Assembly (NCBI GenBank): GCA_022360315.1 | Contig: JAKSDA010000454.1 | Span: 1-64,000, forward strand | DNA from: Pseudomonadota bacterium | GTDB lineage: Bacteria > Myxococcota_A > Polyangia > Haliangiales > Haliangiaceae | DNA: 64,000 bases | Reading direction: 5' to 3' | Shown here: piece after piece, positions 8,786-15,983 of the stretch | How the letters are laid out: each line of letters opens with the position of its first letter | Position numbering within the stretch: position 1 is the first letter of the stretch | Notes under the pieces: model-generated | Told to the model about the DNA's origin: nothing | Databases searched by the model: none | The model's input: the letters and a program-made list of their open reading frames with translations, nothing else | Position numbers and translations under genes: made by a program

Positions 8786-9730
8786 CTACACCACGAGACT
8801 GGCCTCGATCTCGGCCCACAGGCGCTCCCGTTCGACGCCATCCTCTCGTGTGCCCGGCAATATATGGCGCGGTACCGCGGCGCGGTCGAACACGAAGCTG
8901 CCCGGCGGGACCGGTAGCTCGCGGCACGCAGCGAGCCAGAGGGCAGTATCAGCACCCTCGGCCGGAGAGCGAAGCCACGGCCTGGTCGTCTTGTAAAAAA
9001 CCGGCAACGCGGATTTCACTCCAATCGTGTCGACCCAGCCCGGATGCATGGCGTAGAAAGCCACCTGCGATTCTCGCGTCGCCCACATCTCGGCCATGAC
9101 AACCTGAGCCCGTTTTGCCAGGGCGTAGGTGCGAACACCGTCGAACGGCTCGGGCGGATCGAATAAATCCGCCACCGAGAGGTGTTCGGTATACATGCCC
9201 CCTGACGAAATGTAGATGACACGGGCCGAGTCAGCCGCGTGGAGCCGGGTGAGCAGACCCCGGGTGAGGCACTCCGGGCCGACAACATGCAGGGCCGCGG
9301 TTCTCTCGAGCCCGTCACCGGTCACCAGGCGGTGGTCAAACAGAGCGCCCGCATTGTGAACCAGGACGTCGACGACCGAGACCTGCAAACGTTCGACCAG
9401 CGCTCGAATGGACCCGAGATCCGCCATATCGACGGTCTCTACGTGAACCGAGCCAGCTCCGAGCGTTGCCAGGCGGGCATGTGCCTCATTTGCCCGGCCA
9501 CGACGGCGACAGAGCAGCCAAACATTGGCATGCCGCTCCGCCAGTCCCCGGGCGATGGCAAAGCCAATCCCGCTGTTGGCCCCAGTAACTAGACACACTT
9601 TCCCGGCCAGATTACTGTCGATTTCATCATGCGAGAAGGTCCTGGAACGCTGCTGATAGCCCAGCCGGCTGAATGACCAGGCCACCCCCGGAAATCGCAG
9701 GCTACCGACGAGTTTCTGAGCCGCGGTCAT
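8786..9730 (-). CDS. DHRS12-like short-chain dehydrogenase
   Basis: A 314-aa SDR oxidoreductase. The cofactor motif TGANSGIG lies near residue 50, followed by NAG (LVHNAGAL) and the catalytic set around ISSGGMY and YALAK (Tyr-x3-Lys), then HPGWVDTIGV. The long N-terminal part before the Rossmann fold (KLVGSLRFPGVAWSFSRLGY) and the HPGW.DT stretch resemble human DHRS12 and its bacterial relatives, whose substrate is not settled. The start ATG at 9730 overlaps the stop of the upstream gene as TGATG, so the two are translationally coupled. A longer open frame continues upstream to 10231 but only overlaps the selenoprotein gene out of frame. Confidence 0.85.
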   Translation of the reverse strand: MTAAQKLVGSLRFPGVAWSFSRLGYQQRSRTFSHDEIDSNLAGKVCLVTGANSGIGFAIARGLAERHANVWLLCRRRGRANEAHARLATLGAGSVHVETVDMADLGSIRALVERLQVSVVDVLVHNAGALFDHRLVTGDGLERTAALHVVGPECLTRGLLTRLHAADSARVIYISSGGMYTEHLSVADLFDPPEPFDGVRTYALAKRAQVVMAEMWATRESQVAFYAMHPGWVDTIGVKSALPVFYKTTRPWLRSPAEGADTALWLAACRELPVPPGSFVFDRAAVPRHILPGTREDGVERERLWAEIEASLVV

Positions 9731-10338
9731 CAATGTCCGCCTCCCTTCGCCAATGCAGCAACTGTCCGATGCTCGGTCGCTCCCCGTGCGGCGGTGACCA
9801 GCTCGTCGATGGGTGGGTGGTCGCCGGTGTACTGGGAAGCGTAGCTGTAGACAATTTCTCCGCCCGGCACGATCACAAAGACCCCACCTTGCTGCCAGGG
9901 ATCGCCCTGAATTGTGGATTGCCGGTTGCCATCGGCAAAAGCGCGCCAAGCATTGCGCAGCGTGCGTACGCTGAAACTCGAACCCATACTGCGATGCAGG
10001 TGAAGCGCGCGGTAGGTGTGCAACTCTGGATCTGTATAAATCTCGCCACCAAAGCCGGTTTTTTCGCGGAATCCGGCGATAAAATACGGCTCTCCGTTGC
10101 CCACGATGACCAGCTTTGCTCCGATCGTAGCGAAACGATTTTTCGTGTGATGCAACTGCATCACTTGCTGTTGGCAGAACAGTCAACCAAAATGGCGGAC
10201 AAATGCCAGGATAACTGGATTGTGAATCCATAATTGCTCGAGTTCAAAAGCAGCGCCATGTTCGTCCATTACAGGGATGCCGAGCAGAGCATCGCTCGCG
10301 GAGTGCGTAAGACCGTAGGTTACTGATTGTTCAGACAT
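9730..10338 (-). CDS. SelU/SelL-like peroxiredoxin-like selenoprotein (in-frame TGA = Sec)
   Basis: A 202-residue thioredoxin-fold protein of the AhpC/TSA-like PRXL2 family if the TGA at 10183-10185 is read as selenocysteine. The start ATG at 10338 has GAAGGTG 5 nt upstream. Before the TGA the frame reads LAFVRHFG and after it LFCQQQVMQL, so the TGA replaces the first Cys of the family's CxxC site, giving U52-L-F-C55. Downstream, GGEIYTDPELHTYRAL and QQGGVFVIVPGGEIVYSY match the PRXL2 fold, the family of vertebrate SelU. A hairpin suited to a bacterial SECIS follows (10147-10164). It probably reduces peroxides or protein disulfides. The stop overlaps the SDR start. Alternatives are a pseudogene or a GTG-started fragment from 10164, but a fragment would lack its active site. 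No sel genes are in the window. Confidence 0.8.
10147..10164 (-). promoter_or_regulatory. Putative bacterial SECIS hairpin
   Basis: On the minus strand the sequence 18 nt after the TGA folds as GTGATGC-AGTT-GCATCAC: a perfect 7-bp stem with a 4-nt loop whose second base is G. The G lies 27 nt from the TGA, inside the 16-37 nt range described for bacterial SECIS elements. A second small hairpin CTGTT-CTGCC-AACAG directly follows the TGA. The stem is coding sequence, so its perfection is notable. Confidence 0.65.
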
Positions 10339-10404
10339 GGATTCACCTTCGAGAGACTGACCGGGTACTACGGTAATGGTTTGCTGAGGCTGTGATTCCG
10401 GCTG

Positions 10405-10791
10405 TCACTGTCGAACCGAGCAAGCCTCGGTGTCACACCGGCCAGTGAGCCGCAGACGGTTCCTGGCGAATACGGTGTAGGCAATTCCGAGCAACTGGGC
10501 AATGCCCGGCAGGCGAGATAACGCGACCAGCCAGGAGAAACCCACCGCAGCATAGAGTCGGCGAAATACCTCGACACCTTGTACCAGAGTCCCGTCAGGT
10601 AGCTTGCCGTGAATGCGTGCCATCAGCTGCGCGTGATCGATACCCAGGTGCGACGCATCGAAATCGGGTGAGGCGATGTCAGTGAAGACAATGCAGCTAC
10701 GGTCTCGATCGCGCCTCTTGAGAAAGTTGATCTCTCTCAGGCACAGTGGGCACTCTCCGTCATAAAAGACTTCAAACTCTGGTGATCTCAT
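10405..10791 (-). CDS. DCC-family thiol-disulfide oxidoreductase (DUF393)
   Basis: A 128-aa protein with the family motif YDGECPLC near residue 9, in which Asp-Cys-x-x-Cys forms a thioredoxin-like redox site. The rest (REINFLKRRDRD, then LMARIHGKLPDGT, VEVFRRLYAAVG) is typical of DUF393. ATG 10791 is preceded by AGGAGGAG 6 nt away, so it is favoured over the upstream codons of the open frame. It opens the minus-strand operon, 66 bp ahead of the peroxiredoxin-like selenoprotein gene, which supports a thiol or peroxide redox role for the group. DCC genes are often found near photolyase or carotenoid genes, none of which is seen here. Confidence 0.85.
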   Translation of the reverse strand: MRSPEFEVFYDGECPLCLREINFLKRRDRDRSCIVFTDIASPDFDASHLGIDHAQLMARIHGKLPDGTLVQGVEVFRRLYAAVGFSWLVALSRLPGIAQLLGIAYTVFARNRLRLTGRCDTEACSVRQ

Positions 10792-11170
10792 CTTCTCCTC
10801 CTGGCTGCGGCGCACTGCCAATTCTGTCGCCGCGGCACTGCACGAAAGTCACAGACCATACCCGTGCGCGGGCAGGTGTGCGCTGTGACCCAGTGCTAGC
10901 TCGACTGACATATGATAATTTTATGACAGATTTTTCTTGAAAGGCAACATTTCATGGTAATCTATCGGTACTATGTGATAGTTTTGATAGATTTTTTCTT
11001 GACATGAAGGCCCTCCTACCACACCTTACGAGGTGGATGTTGCAGCGATGGATGTGAATCGGACAGGTCTTGGTCTGGTTGAGCAGAGCAGACCAGACCA
11101 AAACCTGTCCGCTTTGCCACGCGCGGGATCGTGACCGGTTATCGGCCGCTGTTGGTGGTGAGGTATTCTC
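10792..11170. promoter_or_regulatory. Divergent control region between the DCC operon and the DUF523/DUF1722 gene
   Basis: This 379-bp gap serves two divergent transcripts. It holds an AT-rich island at about 10905-11005, unusual in this genome, with two related copies of AGATTTTT(T)CTTGA (near 10926 and 10990). It also contains a long inverted repeat at 11060-11111. A TTGACA occurs near 11002 but I see no matching -10 box on the plus strand. I infer that shared promoters and operators lie here. Confidence 0.5.
11060..11111. repeat. 20-bp imperfect inverted repeat
   Basis: The left arm is 11060-11079 and the right arm 11092-11111, around a 12-nt loop. Nine bp pair (CGGACAGGT with ACCTGTCCG), one base pair mismatches, then ten bp pair (TTGGTCTGGT with ACCAGACCAA). 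It lies about 60 bp before the GTG start of the DUF523/DUF1722 gene. It could be an operator or a leader-RNA hairpin. No U-tract follows, so a simple terminator is less likely. Confidence 0.85.
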
Positions 11171-12205
11171 GTGCGATCATCCTTCAAGTCACCCATGGAC
11201 CCAGATAGCCAAAAAACGACTGGCCAGGAGGCCGACCATCGGACGGACGACGACCAGGCGATACGCATTGGTATTTCTGCATGCATCCTGGGACAAGAAG
11301 TCCGCTTCAACGGCGGCCATAAGCTGGACCGATTCATTCGCGACACGCTCGGTTTATTTGTCGAGTTCGTACCGGTTTGCCCCGAGGTCGACATCGGGCT
11401 GGGTACTCCCCGCGAGACTCTGCGTCTGGTGCGGAGCAGCGAGGATCATCCGTCTCTAATTGCCCCCAAGAGCGGCAAAGACCACACCGGCACCATGCTC
11501 AAGTATGCCCGCAAAAAGTGTGCTCAACTGGATAAACTCGACCTCTGTGGCTTTATCGTCCAGAAGGGGTCGCCGAGTTGCGGTATGGAGCGGGTGCGGG
11601 TGTATCCAGCCGGGCAAGGTGCTCCGGCCAAAGACGGTCGCGGACTTTTTGCTCGGGTGCTGATGGATCGCTTGCCGCTCCTTCCGGTCGAGGAAGATGG
11701 CCGTCTCAACGACCCGCTTCTGCGCGAGAATTTCATCGAGCGGGTTTTTGCTTATCGCCGTCTTCGCACCCTGTTTCAGGGACGATGGAAGATCGCGGAC
11801 CTAATTCGCTTCCATTCCAGCGAGAAGCTACTCCTCTTGGCCCACGATCCAGTCGCCCACCGCAACCTGGGAAGACTGGTCGCCAGCGCGAAGGGAATGG
11901 CCAGGAAAGCCCTCAAGGAAGAATATCAGCGCCGATTCTTGAAAGCCCTGTCCAGGCGTTCCACTGCGCGCAAGCACTTCAACGTGATGCAGCACGTCGC
12001 CTGCTATTTCAAGAAAGAGCTCGATCCATCTGACCGAGAGGAGCTTCACGATCTCATCCACGCCTATCGGCGGAGCCTGGTTCCTCTCATCGTGCCGATG
12101 ACACTCATTCGACACCACGTGAGGCGGCTCGAGATCGAGTATTTGAGCCAGCAGTCGTATCTGGACCCCCACCCGAGAGAGCTCATGCTCAGGAACCACG
12201 TCTGA
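11171..12205 (+). CDS. DUF523-DUF1722 fusion protein (YbgA-like)
   Basis: A 344-aa two-domain protein. DUF523 covers about residues 30-190 with the Cys motifs ISACILGQEVRFNGGHK, VCPEV, and KGSPSCG. DUF1722 covers the C-terminal half (LIRFHSSEKLLLLAHD, VMQHVACYFKKEL). In other bacteria this pair accompanies photolyase and light- or oxidative-stress genes; an iron-sulfur-like cysteine set is suggested by the DUF523 motifs, but the function is unproven. GTG 11171 has GAGG 7 nt upstream; an ATG at 11195 is an alternative. Its divergence from the DCC-selenoprotein-SDR operon makes a common stress response plausible. Confidence 0.85.
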   Translation: MRSSFKSPMDPDSQKTTGQEADHRTDDDQAIRIGISACILGQEVRFNGGHKLDRFIRDTLGLFVEFVPVCPEVDIGLGTPRETLRLVRSSEDHPSLIAPKSGKDHTGTMLKYARKKCAQLDKLDLCGFIVQKGSPSCGMERVRVYPAGQGAPAKDGRGLFARVLMDRLPLLPVEEDGRLNDPLLRENFIERVFAYRRLRTLFQGRWKIADLIRFHSSEKLLLLAHDPVAHRNLGRLVASAKGMARKALKEEYQRRFLKALSRRSTARKHFNVMQHVACYFKKELDPSDREELHDLIHAYRRSLVPLIVPMTLIRHHVRRLEIEYLSQQSYLDPHPRELMLRNHV

Positions 12206-12243
12206 GGGCCGACGATATCGATGCCGGCCAGTGCGATGAGGGT

Positions 12244-15200
12244 TCATCCTTCAATGGCGTCCATTCGGTCGAATAGCGGTCCAAAGCGGCGCTCGATGAG
12301 CAGATCGGCGTCGACCGGGGCATAGAGGTCGTCGAGTTGGGTAATCGGGCCGTACAGCGAACTGAATCCCATACCTCTGGCCTTGAGCTGCTCGACGATG
12401 GCAAAGATCGACTTGTCGGGGTTGTAAAGCTGTTCGAAAACCGCTTCACACGGCAATAAATACTCGTGTGAGGAGCCGAGCAGATCGGCGATCAAAAGGC
12501 CCAGGTACTCCAATGCGTCCGATTGCGACCACGGGGCCAGCTGGTAGCGCGCTTTTTGTTCCCCGGCGCTTATCACTGTCGCGGGATGCGAACGATCGGT
12601 TGTGATACCGGCGGCGGCGAGAGCCAGGTGATCGATGAAGCCGCGCAGCCCGTGCTTTTCATATACCTTGGTGCCGTGGACCAACACCAGTGAGCCCACA
12701 GTCTCCACATCCATGGCCTCGGTCTGGCCGAAAAGCTCGACCTTGATCGGTCGCTCCTGTCCGGCGGCATCGGGCAAGGCTATGGTCAAGTCGATGGGCG
12801 GAAGCAGTACACCGGGGTCCGCGTTCTCGCGACCCCGGCCAAAGCTATAGGCGCGGAACGATCCCGGCTGTCCATCGGTCAGCTCGTGCAAATGTCTGTG
12901 CCAGCGCCCCAATATGTCGATATGGCATTCTTGCTCCAGCTCGGAGAACAACCCAGTAGGTGCGCTGCCACCGAGTTCGAGGTGCTGAGCCCGTTTGCGA
13001 TAGCGGTGGAGCAAGGCGTCTATATCGCGCTCGCCGGCGATCAAATGAGCGGCAAATACTTCGCGGAGCAGGCCGACCATGGGGCCCACAGCTGTGGCAA
13101 ATGCCTCGTCCTGACGCGATATCAGATCCTGCATCTCACTGTCGCGCAGGCGCAAAACTGCCGCCGCCCACGCTTGCAGCGGGCACTCCAGGAATCGCCG
13201 CACCATGGCCAGCGAGATCGCCACTTCCTGCCGCGTCGCACTGTCCCCGCTGGCTACGTCGATGGTGAGTAAGCCGAGCCGCTCGCGCAGCCTGGCAAAT
13301 CGCGGTGCTTCGAGCACCCGACGCAGGTCGGCAAAGCTGGGCATGTCACGACCCCGCTCGCGCAACTTGTGCTCGAGGTGGCGACGCAGAGCGAGCGCGT
13401 TGGCTTGCCGGTGTGCGGCCGGGGCAACACTCACCATCGGCGCCTCGCGCTCTGCCGGCAAATGCAAACCACCATCAGAGGCAACCGAGCCGCCCGGCTT
13501 GTGGCTTTTGTCGGCGGCCTCGCCGTGGATAAACAGCGCCGGAAAATACCGCGGGTCGTAACGGCGCAGAGGATGGTTCACCGCAATGTGCTCGGCGGCC
13601 TCGCCCGATGCATAGCCGCGCTTGAGAATATGTGACAGCTCGAGCACGACCGATGAAGGCTGCAACGCTTCCCCGGTCTGTTCGTCGCGCGCGACGTACG
13701 ACAGATACAACCCTTCACGTGCCGACAACAGAGTCTCGAGAAATAGATAGCGGTCGCGCTCCCGCGGAGTTACGTCACCGCGCCGCCGCTTCAATACACG
13801 CAAATCGAGTGGATTCTCGCGCTCGGATGCGGGAAACCGCCCCTCGCCGAGTCCGGCCATGAAGATGACCCGATAGGGTATCGGCCGCATGGGCAAAAGT
13901 GGCGCCACTGTAACTCCATGGGCGAGATATTCACCGCTGGCACCGCTGAGGCCATCGAACTCGCTGCGCAAGAATTCCCGGGCAATACGGTAGCTCACCG
14001 GCCGATGGTCGAGATCGCGGGTGGCCAGGGTCTCGATGGCGTCGCGACAGCGGGCCAGGTTTCGCTCGTCGTCTTCACCGGTCGGTGCGAGATAGCTGCT
14101 GAGCAGGACCTCAAAAAATATGCGCCATTCCGAGAGTGGCATCTCTGTGCGCTGGCAGTAGCGAGCATCGCTGATCAGAGAACGGGCGATCAGGGCAAAG
14201 CGCGCCGCGCTGGGCAAGAGATCGGACGGCAGCTCTTCGGGGAGATACGCGGCTTCACCGAAATTGATCGAGCGCGTTTCACCGCTGCGCTCGCCAGCCA
14301 TGAAGGCGCCCAGTGCCAGCCGCCGAATACCCTGCTGCCAGTTGAACACATCCTTGGAAATATAAGTACTCAGGTGATCGCCGTGGTCGGCACCGTGGAC
14401 GATTCCCAGTCGTTCGCTCCAGTGCACCCAGTCCGACGGGTCGACGTCGGGATAACGGGCCAGTACCGAAGGATGGGTGAGGATGCGCAGGAGCTCGGGT
14501 CGGGTGAAGCGGCCAAACGGCAGGTCGAGCAAGAGGTCAAACGCCTCGACCACGCGGCTCTCGCTCTGCAAGGGCACATCGACGAGGTGATGGGGTATGT
14601 CCTGCAGTTCACCGAAAACCGCCGGAATATGGGCCTGGTACATCTCCTGGTCGGCTCGGCTCAAGAGCACCGCGATGTCGTTGAAACGCAAGGTCGGGTC
14701 ACGGTGGACGAGACGCCACATCTCGTTGCCGATTACCTCGAGTTCGCGCTTCACGCTGGGGCAGCCGAGAATGCGGACGCTGTCGTCATGGGGCGAGATC
14801 TGCTCGGCTACCTCGTTGTGGGAATCGGTGCGTTCGGGATGGCGAAACAATATGTCGCGCTGCAGCGCGACAAGCATGGTCATGTCACCGCGGCCAGGCT
14901 CCGAAAGACGGTAGGGCGAGCAATGAGAAGCAGAGTTTGGCCGGGACAGAGAGGCCGTGCGGGCCGTTTTGAGATCCACTGGATCGACAAAACGGGCGTC
15001 GAAGTCGCATTCGGTGAGCTCGTTGAGCAAGCGGATGTTTTCGCGTCCCGGCCTGCCCCACAGTCGGAGCGGCGGGGTATCCTCGCCGTCGTTGAACGAC
15101 AGCTGGATCTGCGCCTCGGCACGCTTGCCGAGCTGGCGCCCGGCCAGTCGCTCTTCCCAGCCAGACCGCAGGTCTTCCCAGAATTCCATGCACGGGTTGA

Positions 15201-15981
15201 GTGCGTAGATGTGAACGGTAGCCGCCCTGGCCATGCGGGCGAATACGCCATGATACGCCCATTGGACATAGGAAAATCCGATGATGTAGATATGGCCGGG
15301 CAGGCCGAGGTCTTTGGCCAGCTTGCGCTGGAACAGAGCCGGCCCGCTCACCCATTCGATGCCCGAGTCCCGCGCCAGCTGGCGCAGCACGCCGCGGCGG
15401 CCAAAAATCGCCAGCCACAGCTCGCGTTGCCAGGCCTCCATCGCGGCACCCCGGCTGTCCTCCAGGGTTAGACGAGTGGGCCATTCGGCGACCATCTCGG
15501 GCCGGGAAAGGCTGTAATCGGAAAATAACGTGGCCAGCGTTTCGGCCAGTTGATAGCGCCGCAGATCGACCGAATCGGGGTCGGTACCACTGGCGTGGAG
15601 ATAACCCCTCACCGGGGCCAACTCCTCGCCAGCCAGGAATTCCCGGTCGCAGAGTACGCTGCACAGAAGCGCGTGCAAGTGGGACTTGTCAAGGACGCGC
15701 AACTGGGTTTCGTCGTCGCTCGACTCGCTGCCCGATGGGCCGGCTTGCCGCGGAATCCGGCTGGCGATGAACGACGACAGGAACTGAAAATGCAAATTTG
15801 CCGCGATGCCCAAACGCTGGGCAATGGCAAATTTGAGATATGCCGATACATTGTGATTGGGGACGATGATTTCGCCCGGGCTAAACACATTGGCCGCGCT
15901 GCGAGCGCGGTACTCCTTTACATCGGCACAAAGGGCATCGACCAGCTCTTCAAAACAATTGCTATAAGTGAGGCGAAGCAA
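12244..15981 (-). CDS. recC: Exodeoxyribonuclease V subunit gamma (RecC)
   Basis: A 1245-aa protein. The start LRLTYSNCFEELVDAL, then IIVPNHNVSAYLKFAIAQRLGIAANLHF, match the RecC N-terminus, and VAPLLPMRPIPYRVIFMAGLGEGRFP matches the conserved helicase-like motif region. RecC is the Chi-recognition and scaffold subunit of RecBCD, which processes double-strand breaks. The usual recB and recD partners are not next to it: downstream is a convergent DUF523/DUF1722 gene and upstream is the MshEN/HEAT protein gene 2 bp away. An in-frame SASHCSPYR stretch at 14896-14934 fits the dispersed element described under findings and sits in a region likely to be a surface loop. Confidence 0.85.
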   Translation of the reverse strand: MLRLTYSNCFEELVDALCADVKEYRARSAANVFSPGEIIVPNHNVSAYLKFAIAQRLGIAANLHFQFLSSFIASRIPRQAGPSGSESSDDETQLRVLDKSHLHALLCSVLCDREFLAGEELAPVRGYLHASGTDPDSVDLRRYQLAETLATLFSDYSLSRPEMVAEWPTRLTLEDSRGAAMEAWQRELWLAIFGRRGVLRQLARDSGIEWVSGPALFQRKLAKDLGLPGHIYIIGFSYVQWAYHGVFARMARAATVHIYALNPCMEFWEDLRSGWEERLAGRQLGKRAEAQIQLSFNDGEDTPPLRLWGRPGRENIRLLNELTECDFDARFVDPVDLKTARTASLSRPNSASHCSPYRLSEPGRGDMTMLVALQRDILFRHPERTDSHNEVAEQISPHDDSVRILGCPSVKRELEVIGNEMWRLVHRDPTLRFNDIAVLLSRADQEMYQAHIPAVFGELQDIPHHLVDVPLQSESRVVEAFDLLLDLPFGRFTRPELLRILTHPSVLARYPDVDPSDWVHWSERLGIVHGADHGDHLSTYISKDVFNWQQGIRRLALGAFMAGERSGETRSINFGEAAYLPEELPSDLLPSAARFALIARSLISDARYCQRTEMPLSEWRIFFEVLLSSYLAPTGEDDERNLARCRDAIETLATRDLDHRPVSYRIAREFLRSEFDGLSGASGEYLAHGVTVAPLLPMRPIPYRVIFMAGLGEGRFPASERENPLDLRVLKRRRGDVTPRERDRYLFLETLLSAREGLYLSYVARDEQTGEALQPSSVVLELSHILKRGYASGEAAEHIAVNHPLRRYDPRYFPALFIHGEAADKSHKPGGSVASDGGLHLPAEREAPMVSVAPAAHRQANALALRRHLEHKLRERGRDMPSFADLRRVLEAPRFARLRERLGLLTIDVASGDSATRQEVAISLAMVRRFLECPLQAWAAAVLRLRDSEMQDLISRQDEAFATAVGPMVGLLREVFAAHLIAGERDIDALLHRYRKRAQHLELGGSAPTGLFSELEQECHIDILGRWHRHLHELTDGQPGSFRAYSFGRGRENADPGVLLPPIDLTIALPDAAGQERPIKVELFGQTEAMDVETVGSLVLVHGTKVYEKHGLRGFIDHLALAAAGITTDRSHPATVISAGEQKARYQLAPWSQSDALEYLGLLIADLLGSSHEYLLPCEAVFEQLYNPDKSIFAIVEQLKARGMGFSSLYGPITQLDDLYAPVDADLLIERRFGPLFDRMDAIEG

Positions 15982-15983
15982 AC

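Noticed and set aside
9730..10164. 144-aa peroxiredoxin-like fragment starting at GTG 10164
   Set aside because: It would lack the start of the fold and the active-site first residue; the ribosome binding site and conserved N-terminus lie at 10338.
8786..10231. Single 481-aa open frame covering SDR plus upstream sequence
   Set aside because: Residues upstream of MTAAQKL are a shifted reading of the selenoprotein gene; the correct start is 9730.
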